A DNA stretch of 64,000 bases, taken from NCBI GenBank assembly GCA_050157065.1, contig CP189573.1. The stretch is one strand, 5' to 3'. The DNA comes from Avipropionibacterium sp050157065. Its GTDB lineage: Bacteria > Actinomycetota > Actinomycetes > Propionibacteriales > Propionibacteriaceae. Under the pieces are notes generated by a model. That model was not told where the DNA came from. It searched no databases and saw only the letters and a list, made by a program, of their open reading frames with translations. The position numbers were made by a program, and so were the translations under genes. This document shows, piece after piece, positions 34,723-42,290 of this stretch; the stretch's first letter is position 1; every line of letters starts with the position of its first letter.

Positions 34723-35303
34723 GTGACCCCCGGGCGAAGCTGTTGGCGCGCGTGATCGATCACTACGCCGAACACGGGGTCCGCGACACGAGTCTGCGCA
34801 GTCTGGCGGCCCGGATCGGCACCAGCCAGCGCATGCTGCACCACCACTTCGGTTCGCGGACCGACCTGCTGGTCGCGGTGGTCGAGGCGATGGTGGACCA
34901 CGACACCGTCGCGCTGCGCGAGTTGTTCGCCGACGAGGCCGACCCGATGACGGCCGGTCGTCGCAACTGGCAGCTGGTCGCCGACCGGGCGCGCACGTAC
35001 GGTGCGTTGTACTTCGAGCTGTCCAGTCACGCCATGTACGCGCTGCCGCACGCCGAACGCCTCGGCACGGTCCTGGTGACCCGCACCGAGACCGCCTTCG
35101 CCGACGCGTACGAGACGGTCACCGGTGACCGGGCGGAGGCGGTACGGCTGGCCCGACTGACCGTCGCGGTCGGCCGCGGGCTGATGTACGAGATGTTGAT
35201 CGACGGTGACCGGGCCGCCTCCGACGACGCGATCGACCTGTTCGTCGCCATGGTGCGCCACCACGTCGAGCAGGGGGAGCCTCCGGCCGGCCAGGTGCAA
35301 TGA
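34719..35303 (+). CDS. TetR-family transcriptional regulator
   Basis: 194 residues from GTG 34719, which overlaps the SRPBCC stop. The N-terminal HTH (VRDTSLRSLAARIGTSQRML then HHHFGSRTDLL) is typical of TetR. The remaining ~135 residues form the helical ligand-binding domain. The palindrome at 34290 upstream of the operon fits TetR operator geometry, so it likely represses its own operon until a ligand appears. The SRPBCC partner may bind the same or a related ligand. Confidence 0.85.
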   Translation: MSDPRAKLLARVIDHYAEHGVRDTSLRSLAARIGTSQRMLHHHFGSRTDLLVAVVEAMVDHDTVALRELFADEADPMTAGRRNWQLVADRARTYGALYFELSSHAMYALPHAERLGTVLVTRTETAFADAYETVTGDRAEAVRLARLTVAVGRGLMYEMLIDGDRAASDDAIDLFVAMVRHHVEQGEPPAGQVQ

Positions 35304-35312
35304 ACCGGTCGG

Positions 35313-35981
35313 TCAGTCGCTGCGGCCGACGTGGGTGCAGACGCAGACCTTGTTGCCCTGCGGATCGGCCAACACGGTGAACCAGGGCACATCGGCATCG
35401 GAGGCGAGCACGCCACCGGCGGCCAGGGCGTCGGCGATCCGCTGCTTGGCGACCTCCGGCGGCACCCGGATGTCGAGGTGGAACCGCTGCTGGGGCACCT
35501 CGTGCGGTTCGCAGGTCTGGAACCAGATCGTGGGCAGGTCCCCCTCGGGGTCGATCAGGTCGCTGGTGAAGCGCGGGTGACGCGACAACCCCAGCACCGC
35601 CTGCCAGAACGGGCGGATCTCGTCGGCGTCCCAGGTGTCCAGCCCGATCTCGACCCGGCTCACCACGCCCGGATCGGCCCGGATGCCGCGTTCGGCGGCC
35701 AGCTCACTGATCCGCCGCGCCAGGTCGACGTCACGCTGGGTCTTGGCGTGCACGTCGTGCGACACCAGCCGGATGTTCACCAGGCCGTACCGCAGGTCGA
35801 TGTCGGGATGGTGGTCCAGCTCCTCGGCCACCGCTCCGATCGCGTTCACGAACTCGAGACCGGCCGCGAAGTCGGACGGCCGGAACCGTGCCTGCAGGGT
35901 CTCGTGCATCGAGCGCCAGTCGGGGATTCCGAGCTCGACGATCTGGTCGCCGCTGAGCCTGCCCGTCGGTGCGTCATCCAT
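35313..35981 (-). CDS. Pterin-4a-carbinolamine dehydratase-like domain fused to a VOC domain
   Basis: 222 residues from ATG 35981 (MDDAPTGRLSGDQIVELGIP). Residues 1-100 match PCD/DCoH proteins, including the metal-free active-site pattern EELDHHPDIDLRYGLVNIRL with the paired His. Residues 110-222 are a VOC/glyoxalase-like fold (VEIGLDTWDADEIRPFWQAV, FHLDIRVPPEVAKQRIADAL). True PCD recycles pterin cofactors. In actinobacteria such fusions are common and their substrate is unknown. The gene is convergent with the TetR gene and divergent from eno. Confidence 0.75.
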   Translation of the reverse strand: MDDAPTGRLSGDQIVELGIPDWRSMHETLQARFRPSDFAAGLEFVNAIGAVAEELDHHPDIDLRYGLVNIRLVSHDVHAKTQRDVDLARRISELAAERGIRADPGVVSRVEIGLDTWDADEIRPFWQAVLGLSRHPRFTSDLIDPEGDLPTIWFQTCEPHEVPQQRFHLDIRVPPEVAKQRIADALAAGGVLASDADVPWFTVLADPQGNKVCVCTHVGRSD

Positions 35982-36160
35982 ACCCCTCACCCTGCCCCGG
36001 ACACCTCACCCACCGCAATGAGTTGGTGGCCTCGCGCAGAAACGTGCCCGGTCGGTGGTGTCCCGGACCACGCCGTCACTGGTCCGCAATCGGCCCCGGT
36101 CGGCCGGTTAGGCTGGGGTACGGCCCTGCCGCCCGGGGTCACTTCCCGACGTTGAAAGGC

Positions 36161-37450
36161 ATGACCGTGGCCGAGATCGAATTCGTTGGTGCCCGCGAGA
36201 TCCTCGATTCCCGAGGAAACCCGACCGTCGAGGTCGAGGTCGAACTCGCCGACGGCGCCATGGGCCGTGCGGCCGTCCCGTCCGGCGCCTCGACCGGAGC
36301 CTTCGAGGCCGTCGAGCTGCGTGACGGTGACAAGGCTCGCTACGGCGGCAAGGGTGTGCAGAAGGCCGTGATGGCCGTCCTTGATCAACTCGGCCCTGAG
36401 ATCCTCGGCTACGACGCGACCGAACAGCGACTCATCGACAAGGCGATGATCGAGCTCGACGGCACCGACAACAAGGCGAACTTCGGCGCGAACGCCGTCC
36501 TCGGCGTCTCGCTCGCGGTCGCCCGGGCGGCCGCCGACTCGCTCGACCAGCCGCTGTACGCCTACCTGGGTGGGCCGAACGCGGCCACGCTGCCGGTGCC
36601 GATGATGAACATCCTCAACGGTGGGGCCCACGCCGACTCCGACGTCGACGTACAGGAGTTCATGATCGCCCCGATCGGTGCCGCCACCTACCGCGAGGCC
36701 CTGATGCAGGGTGTCGGGGTCTACCACGCCCTGAAGGGTGTGCTGAAGGCGAACGGCATGTCGACCGGGCTCGGCGACGAGGGCGGCTTCGCCCCCAACC
36801 TGCCGAAGAACGCTGCCGCCCTGGAGCTGATCGCCGAGGCGGTGGAGAAGGCCGGGCTGAAGCTCGGCACCGACATCGTGCTGGCGCTCGACGTGGCGGC
36901 CACCGAGTTCCACGAGAACGGGTCGTACGGCTTCGACGGCAAGCAGTTGTCGAGTGACGAGCTGGTCGAGACCTACGCCCAGTGGGCGACCGACTTCCCG
37001 ATCGTGTCCATCGAGGACCCGCTGAGCGAGGACGACTGGGCCGGCTGGTCGGCGATGACGGAGAAGTTGGGCGACAAGCTGCAGATCGTCGGTGACGACC
37101 TGTTCGTCACCAACGTGGAGCGGCTGCGTCGCGGCATCGACGAGAAGGCGGCCAACGCGTTGCTGGTGAAGGTGAACCAGATCGGCTCGCTGACCGAGAC
37201 CCTGGACGCGGTCGAGCTGGCGCACCGCAACACGTTCCGCTGCATGATGAGCCACCGTTCCGGGGAGACCGAGGACGTCACGATCGCCGACCTGGCCGTC
37301 GCGACCAACTGTGGCCAGATCAAGACCGGTGCCCCGGCCCGCTCCGAGCGCGTCGCCAAGTACAACCAGCTGTTGCGGATCGAGGAGAACCTCGACGAGG
37401 CCGCCACGTACGCGGGGGCCTCGGCCTTCCCGAGGTACAAGCAGGCCTGA
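36161..37450 (+). CDS. eno: Enolase
   Basis: 429 residues from ATG 36161 after AAAGG. Recognisable blocks are REILDSRGNPTVEVEV, the flexible loop PSGASTGAFEAVELRDGD, MNILNGGAHADSDVDVQEFM, LGDEGGFAPNL and the signature CMMSHRSGETEDVTIADLAV. It converts 2-phosphoglycerate to phosphoenolpyruvate in glycolysis. The stop overlaps the divIC start by one base (TGATG), giving a strongly conserved eno-divIC-DUF501-ppx cluster. Confidence 0.98.
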   Translation: MTVAEIEFVGAREILDSRGNPTVEVEVELADGAMGRAAVPSGASTGAFEAVELRDGDKARYGGKGVQKAVMAVLDQLGPEILGYDATEQRLIDKAMIELDGTDNKANFGANAVLGVSLAVARAAADSLDQPLYAYLGGPNAATLPVPMMNILNGGAHADSDVDVQEFMIAPIGAATYREALMQGVGVYHALKGVLKANGMSTGLGDEGGFAPNLPKNAAALELIAEAVEKAGLKLGTDIVLALDVAATEFHENGSYGFDGKQLSSDELVETYAQWATDFPIVSIEDPLSEDDWAGWSAMTEKLGDKLQIVGDDLFVTNVERLRRGIDEKAANALLVKVNQIGSLTETLDAVELAHRNTFRCMMSHRSGETEDVTIADLAVATNCGQIKTGAPARSERVAKYNQLLRIEENLDEAATYAGASAFPRYKQA

Positions 37451-38148
37451 TGGCGGAGCGGAAGCCGGGTCGTACGCCCCGGCCCACAGCTGGTCCCGGA
37501 CGTCGGGACCGTACGCGGCGGCCCCGGTCCAGCACCGGTGCCGACGCGGCGGCCCGCAAGGCCACCGCCGCGAAGGCGACCGCGGCCGAGGCGAAGTCTG
37601 CCGAGGCCAACGACGTCGAGCCCCAGGACGACGGCACCGACGAGGTCACCAGCCACGAGCTGGCGACCGCCCGCCGACGTTCCGGGGTGACGACCCGGGC
37701 GATCGCGCTCGGCGTGGTGGTGCTGCTGTTGACGATGTCGTACGCCTCCAGCCTGCGGGTCTACTTCGACCAGCGTCGTGAGTTGGCCGCGACCGAACAC
37801 GAGATCTCCCAACGGGAACAGCACATCAGCGACCTCGAGGCGGAGCTGCAGCGCTGGCACGACCCGGCGTACGTGCGGGCCCAGGCGCGGGAGCGGCTCG
37901 GGTGGGCGATGCCCGGTGAGGTGGGCTACCGCGTCGTCGGGCCCGACGGCAAGCCGATCGTGCCGGGAGCCGAGATCGAGACGACGGCTCCGCAGGAGCG
38001 CTCCGCGTGGTGGCAGAAGATGAACGGGTCGATGCGTGCGGCCGACCAGCCCGAGGCGAACCAACCCGGCGCCGAACCCACCCCCCCGCCGCCACCGCGG
38101 ACCGTCGGGCCGAGTGAGGCACCGTCCTCGACGTCGGCCCCCCGATGA
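37450..38148 (+). CDS. FtsB/DivIC-family septum formation initiator
   Basis: 232 residues from ATG 37450. A ~75-residue Lys/Arg/Ala-rich cytoplasmic region precedes one membrane helix (IALGVVVLLLTMSYASSL, about 80-98). A short coiled coil follows (RRELAATEHEISQREQHISD) and the DivIC C-terminal motif YVRAQARERLGWAMPGEVGY. The tail is Pro/Ala-rich. Members link early and late divisome proteins (FtsL/FtsQ partners). The position after eno matches the mycobacterial order. Confidence 0.9.
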   Translation: MAERKPGRTPRPTAGPGRRDRTRRPRSSTGADAAARKATAAKATAAEAKSAEANDVEPQDDGTDEVTSHELATARRRSGVTTRAIALGVVVLLLTMSYASSLRVYFDQRRELAATEHEISQREQHISDLEAELQRWHDPAYVRAQARERLGWAMPGEVGYRVVGPDGKPIVPGAEIETTAPQERSAWWQKMNGSMRAADQPEANQPGAEPTPPPPPRTVGPSEAPSSTSAPR

Positions 38149-38161
38149 GTGGGCACCGTCG

Positions 38162-38701
38162 ATGAGTGAGCATCCCGGACTGTCCCCGGCCGACCAGGAC
38201 GTCGTCACGGCCCAGTTGGGCCGGCCACCCCGTGGTACGGCGGACGTCGGCTGGCGCTGCCCGTGCGGAAAGCCCGGTGTGGTCGTCACCGAGCCGCGGC
38301 TGCCCGACGGCACCCCGTTCCCGACGACGTACTACCTGACCTGCCCGCGTGCGGTCGCCGGCTGTTCCACCCTGGAGTCGCAGGGCGTGATGGCCGAGAT
38401 GACCGACCGGTTGGGTGTCGACGCCGACCTGGCCGCCCGGTATCGGGCGGCCCATCAGGCCTACCTCGCCGACCGCGCCAAGCTGGGCGAGGTGCCCGAG
38501 ATCGACGGCATCTCCGCCGGCGGCATGCCGGACCGGGTGAAGTGCCTGCACGTGCTCGCCGGCCATGCGCTCGCCGCCGGTCCCGGGGTGAACGTGTTGG
38601 GCGACGAAGTGCTGGCCGCGCTGGGGGAGTTCTGGACCCACCCCTGCCTGGCCGACGATTCCGAGGATCGGGACGGTCCCGAGGGCGTGGCCGAGGCATG
38701 A
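38162..38701 (+). CDS. DUF501 domain-containing protein
   Basis: 179 residues from ATG 38162. The DUF501 signatures are visible: RPPRGTADVGWRCPCGKPGV, then PFPTTYYLTCPRAVAGCSTL, and PDRVKCLHVLAGHALA. Several paired cysteines could bind metal. The function is unknown, but the gene is almost always between divIC and ppx in actinobacteria. The stop overlaps the Ppx start (ATGA). Confidence 0.92.
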   Translation: MSEHPGLSPADQDVVTAQLGRPPRGTADVGWRCPCGKPGVVVTEPRLPDGTPFPTTYYLTCPRAVAGCSTLESQGVMAEMTDRLGVDADLAARYRAAHQAYLADRAKLGEVPEIDGISAGGMPDRVKCLHVLAGHALAAGPGVNVLGDEVLAALGEFWTHPCLADDSEDRDGPEGVAEA

Positions 38702-39657
38702 GGGTCGCCGCGATCGACTGCGGCACCAACACCATCCGGTTGCTGGTGGCCCGGACGCCCGAGCAAAGTGAGAACGCCGGCCGGCTCGTCGAGCTGACCC
38801 GCACCCTGCGCTACGTCCGGCTCGGCCAAGGTGTCGACGCGACCGGCCGGTTCCACCCCGACGCCCTCGCCCGGACCATGGCCGCGGTCGAGGAGTACGC
38901 GGCGTTGATCACCGAGCTCGACGTTTCACGGATCCGGATGGTCGCGACCTCGGCCGCCCGCGACGCCGGCAACCGGGCCGAGTTCTTCACCGGTGTGACG
39001 GATCGGTTGGGCGTGACGCCCGAGGTGATCACCGGCGACGAGGAGGCGACCCTGTCCTACCTCGGCGCCACCGGAGACCTGGACATCCCACGCGCGTCGA
39101 GCGGCACCTCACGCCCGTCGAGCTCGTCGAGATGTCTGGTGATGGACATCGGGGGCGGCTCGACCGAGTTCGTCCTCGGCGAGGGGGATCGGATCGAGAC
39201 GGCGGTGAGCCTCGACATCGGTTCGGTCCGGCTCACCGAACGCTTCCTGCACGACGATCCGCCGACGCCGGACCAGCTCAACGCGGCGACCACGCTGATC
39301 GATGAGCAACTCGACAGCACCGGCATCACCTTCGACCAGATCGACACCTGGGTCGGTGTCGCGGGCACGGTGACCACGTTGTCGGCGATCCACCAACAGT
39401 TGCCCGCGTACGACCGCGCGCTGGTGCACGGCTCGACGTTGACCGGGGGCGACATCGCTGCGTGGACCGCCCGCCTGGCCGCGATGGATGCCGCCGCCCG
39501 GGCGGCGATCCCGACGTTGCCACCGCAGCGGGCCGACGTGATCGCCGCCGGCGCGTTGATCACCAACCGGGTGGCTCGACGGACCGGGCGGGAGCTGCGG
39601 GTCTCCGAGTCCGACATCCTCGACGGGATCGCGCTACGGCTGGCCGATCTCGGCTGA
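38698..39657 (+). CDS. Ppx/GppA phosphatase family protein
   Basis: 319 residues from ATG 38698. It is an ASKHA-fold protein: AAIDCGTNTIRLLVAR (phosphate 1), TSAARDAGNRAEFFTGV, VMDIGGGSTEFVLGEGDRIE (phosphate 2) and GVAGTVTTL. It is likely an exopolyphosphatase or pppGpp phosphatase. A Ser/Arg-rich loop RASSGTSRPSSSSRC at about 131-145 interrupts the usual run between YLGATGDL and LVMDIGGGS. It is encoded by a GC-rich palindromic repeat also found elsewhere in the window, so it looks like an in-frame insertion. Confidence 0.9.
   Translation: MRVAAIDCGTNTIRLLVARTPEQSENAGRLVELTRTLRYVRLGQGVDATGRFHPDALARTMAAVEEYAALITELDVSRIRMVATSAARDAGNRAEFFTGVTDRLGVTPEVITGDEEATLSYLGATGDLDIPRASSGTSRPSSSSRCLVMDIGGGSTEFVLGEGDRIETAVSLDIGSVRLTERFLHDDPPTPDQLNAATTLIDEQLDSTGITFDQIDTWVGVAGTVTTLSAIHQQLPAYDRALVHGSTLTGGDIAAWTARLAAMDAAARAAIPTLPPQRADVIAAGALITNRVARRTGRELRVSESDILDGIALRLADLG
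39097..39133. repeat. REP-like palindromic element inside the Ppx/GppA gene
   Basis: Contains CGTCGAGCTCGTCGAGA at 39116-39132, the exact complement of a 17-base stretch at 42889-42905 in the DUF222/HNH gene, and related to elements near 41480 and 43905. It adds about a dozen Ser/Arg-rich residues in frame. Confidence 0.5.
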
Positions 39658-39659
39658 GT

Positions 39660-40190
39660 ATGATCGCACCCGTGCCAGAGCTAGCAGTGACCGTCGTCGG
39701 CCAGGACCGACCCGGCATCATCGCCCGTACCGCAGAACTGTTGGCGGGGTTGGGAATGAACCTCGAGGACAGTTCGATGACGCTGCTGCGGGGTCACTTC
39801 GCGATGACCCTGATCTGCGCCGGCGAGGCTGACGTGACCACCGTCGAGCAGGCGCTCACCCCGCTGGTGGACGGCTCGCTGGAGGTGACCGTACGCCCCG
39901 TGCCGCCGGCCGAGCAGGTGGGCGGCGGACCGGTGCAGTCGGTACTGGTCAGCGTGCACGGCGCCGATCGGCTCGGCATCGTCGCCGAGATGGCCGGTGT
40001 GCTGGCCGAGCACGGCGGCAACGTGATCGACCTGTCGACCAAGCTGGTCGGCAACCTGTACGTCCTCACCGCCGAGGTCGATCTGGCCGCCCCGACCGGG
40101 GTCGACCAGCTGACCGCCGCGCTGACACCGGTCGCGGCCCAGCTCGGGGTGGACGTCTCGGTCGAGCCCATCGTCGATGACGAACTCTGA
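39660..40190 (+). CDS. ACT-domain protein (glycine cleavage repressor GcvR-like)
   Basis: 176 residues from ATG 39660; GTG 39672 is an alternative, and neither has a clear ribosome binding site. Two ACT domains are seen: VTVVGQDRPGIIARTAELLA in the first and VSVHGADRLGIVAEMAGVLA in the second, each with the ligand-loop glycine. The tandem ACT layout is that of GcvR-type or other amino-acid-sensing proteins. The 3' end overlaps the deformylase gene by 14 bp. Confidence 0.85.
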   Translation: MIAPVPELAVTVVGQDRPGIIARTAELLAGLGMNLEDSSMTLLRGHFAMTLICAGEADVTTVEQALTPLVDGSLEVTVRPVPPAEQVGGGPVQSVLVSVHGADRLGIVAEMAGVLAEHGGNVIDLSTKLVGNLYVLTAEVDLAAPTGVDQLTAALTPVAAQLGVDVSVEPIVDDEL

Positions 40191-40764
40191 GCAGGGCGAT
40201 CCGGCGGCGACCACCTCGTACGCCCCGGAGTTGCCGGACGGCAACGTGCTGCCCGTCCTCACCGCTCCCGAGCACGTGCTGTCGGTGGCCGCGGACCGGT
40301 CCGATCCCACCGATCCCGAGATCGTCCAGTTGTGCGCCGACCTGATCGCCACCATGCGCGTCTCGCCCGGCTGTGTCGGGCTTGCCGCCCAGCAGGTCGG
40401 TGTCGCTGCGCGGGCCTTCTGTGTCGACGTCAGTGAGCACCCCAAGGCTCGTACGAAGCACGGTCTGGTGGTGCTGGTCAACGCCGAGGTGATCAGTTCG
40501 TCGCGCAACGAGAAGGGGCGGGAGGGGTGCATGTCGGTGCCGGACCTGACCGGTGACGTGAAGCGTGCCACCCGGATCACCGTCCGCGGTGAACTGCCCG
40601 GCAGCGGTGAGGTGGTCGAGTTGATCACCGACGCCTTCGAGGCCCGCGCCCTGCAACACGAGATCGACCACTGTGCCGGCAAACTGTTTCTGGACAGGGT
40701 CGCGGGGGCACACGCGGTGCACCAGCGCAAGGTCTACCTCGAGCCCGGCGAGATGCCGAGCTGA
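40177..40764 (+). CDS. def: Peptide deformylase
   Basis: 195 residues from ATG 40177. All three deformylase motifs are present with small variations: GCVGLAAQQVG (motif I, Gln replacing the usual Pro), EGCMSVP (Cys118, motif II) and HEIDH at 161-165 (His161, Glu162, His165). The Cys and two His bind the metal. It removes the formyl group from nascent proteins. The genome probably has a second, more canonical copy, so this may be a secondary deformylase. Confidence 0.9.
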   Translation: MTNSEQGDPAATTSYAPELPDGNVLPVLTAPEHVLSVAADRSDPTDPEIVQLCADLIATMRVSPGCVGLAAQQVGVAARAFCVDVSEHPKARTKHGLVVLVNAEVISSSRNEKGREGCMSVPDLTGDVKRATRITVRGELPGSGEVVELITDAFEARALQHEIDHCAGKLFLDRVAGAHAVHQRKVYLEPGEMPS

Positions 40765-40794
40765 ACGATCCGCCGCAGCGTTAGCGTTTCGGCC

Positions 40795-41466
40795 ATGACT
40801 TCTGCAGCGCCCCACACGCCCGGCCCGCCGGTCGAGCCCGGACAGCCCCTGTCAACGGTGGTCTTCATCGGCGACTCGATCACCGACTGCGGGCGGCGGG
40901 ACGATCCCGACCAACTCGGCCGAGGTTACGTCCGGCTGCTCCGCGCCGAGCTGGCCGAATCGGTGACGGTGATCAACACCGGCATCAGCGGCAATCGGGT
41001 CCCCGACATCGCGAGCCGGTTGGAGGAGGACTGCCTGGCCCATGAGCCGGATCTGGTGAGCCTGTACGTCGGCGTCAACGACACCTGGCACCGCTACACC
41101 GCCGACCGGCCGACCACGACCGAGGACTTCGCCGCCGGCTACCGGGGCCTGTTGGAGCGGATCGCGCCCCGGCCGACGATGGTGATGATCCCGTTCATCC
41201 TGGACGTCAACGAGCAACTCGCGAGCTACCACGAGGACCTGGACCCGAAGGTGGCGGCGATCCGTCAGTTGGCGGCCGAGTTCGGCTGCACCGTGGTCGA
41301 CCTGGAGGTCGCGCTCGCCGACGCACTCGGGCAGGGGCACCAGCCGGTCGAGTTGGCCCACGACGGGGTGCACCCGACCGAGGTGGGGCATCGGGTGCTC
41401 GCCGACACGTGGCTCGCCGCCTTCCGCGACGGCGTGGCAGCCGGACAGTTGCCCGGACCGGGCTGA
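40795..41466 (+). CDS. SGNH/GDSL hydrolase
   Basis: 223 residues from ATG 40795. Block I VVFIGDSITDCGRRDDPDQL gives the nucleophile Ser, TGISGNR block II Gly, YVGVNDTWHR block III Asn, and DGVHPTEVGH block V the Asp-His pair. It is an esterase or lipase-like hydrolase with no signal peptide, so probably cytosolic, acting on acyl or acetyl esters. The gene is monocistronic and convergent with the lipoprotein gene. Confidence 0.88.
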   Translation: MTSAAPHTPGPPVEPGQPLSTVVFIGDSITDCGRRDDPDQLGRGYVRLLRAELAESVTVINTGISGNRVPDIASRLEEDCLAHEPDLVSLYVGVNDTWHRYTADRPTTTEDFAAGYRGLLERIAPRPTMVMIPFILDVNEQLASYHEDLDPKVAAIRQLAAEFGCTVVDLEVALADALGQGHQPVELAHDGVHPTEVGHRVLADTWLAAFRDGVAAGQLPGPG

Positions 41467-41477
41467 GCCCGGGCGCG

Positions 41478-41497
41478 CCCCTGAGCTTGTCGGGGGG
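41478..41497. repeat. REP-like element between convergent genes
   Basis: CCCTGAGCTTGTCGGGGG is close to the short palindromic repeat commonly scattered in actinobacterial genomes (complement CGACAAGCTCAGG). It is placed just after the SGNH hydrolase gene and may help terminate transcription. Confidence 0.4.
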
Positions 41498-41546
41498 GGC
41501 AGGTGGTGTGGGGTGGTTCGTCGCGGGTGTCGTGGCGCTCGGAGCC

Positions 41547-42215
41547 TCACGTCCCAGGACAGCCATCTTCGCCGTAGGAGACCGTGCGGCGCTCACCTCG
41601 TGGATGTGTACTCGTACGCACCACCACGTCGAAGCATCCGGTCCGGTCCATCACCAACCCACCCAACAGGCCGCGCGTGCCGAGTGTGGAGCGGCATCGG
41701 TCCAGCGTGATGACCAGGGCATCGCCGGCGTAGTCGTCCAGGCGCCACGATCCCTCGGAGCCCGTGGTCCACACCGCGGCAGGCACCCACGCCGTCCACG
41801 CCTCGGTGCCACCGGTCCGGACGACCTCGATCGTGACCCAGTCGGCCTCGGCCGGCAGGAGGATCGGCGTCTTCGCGAAGTAGCCGAACCGCTGGGTGTC
41901 CTTGACCGGCGGGGATCCCGTGGTGGCGTAGGCATCGCCATGGCCGGCCGCGTCGATCATGGTGAAGACGACCTGGCTGACGGTGAGCTGCGGTGTCTCG
42001 TGGTCGCGTGCGGAGAGCGACACGGTGTCCGAGCAGCCCAGCATGACCGCCCCCGTGATCGACGGGACGGGGGCCGGCAGCGTCGGCTCGGAGGGGTGCT
42101 CCGGTGCGCCAGTGGTGCAGGACGTGATCACGGCCAGGAACATGGCCACGCCGATCGCCACACTTCTGGGTGGACGCGACCGGCTGGTCGTCCGGGTTCG
42201 CACCGACGACGGCAT
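41547..42215 (-). CDS. Lipoprotein of unknown function
   Basis: 222 residues from ATG 42215, preferred over GTG 42218 because of its spacing from GGGAGG. A basic N-terminus and hydrophobic helix end at a lipobox (AVITSC, Cys about 33). The mature part is beta-rich with several Asp/Thr stretches (GCSDTVSLSARDHETPQLTV, ILLPAEADWVTIEVVRTGG) and a few cysteines that could pair. No family is recognised. Confidence 0.7.
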   Translation of the reverse strand: MPSSVRTRTTSRSRPPRSVAIGVAMFLAVITSCTTGAPEHPSEPTLPAPVPSITGAVMLGCSDTVSLSARDHETPQLTVSQVVFTMIDAAGHGDAYATTGSPPVKDTQRFGYFAKTPILLPAEADWVTIEVVRTGGTEAWTAWVPAAVWTTGSEGSWRLDDYAGDALVITLDRCRSTLGTRGLLGGLVMDRTGCFDVVVRTSTHPRGERRTVSYGEDGCPGT

Positions 42216-42290
42216 CACGACCTCCCTTGGTCGACGCGGCTCACACCTGAGCGTACGCGTACGTCGGCACGCAATGGAGTCCGAAGCAGC

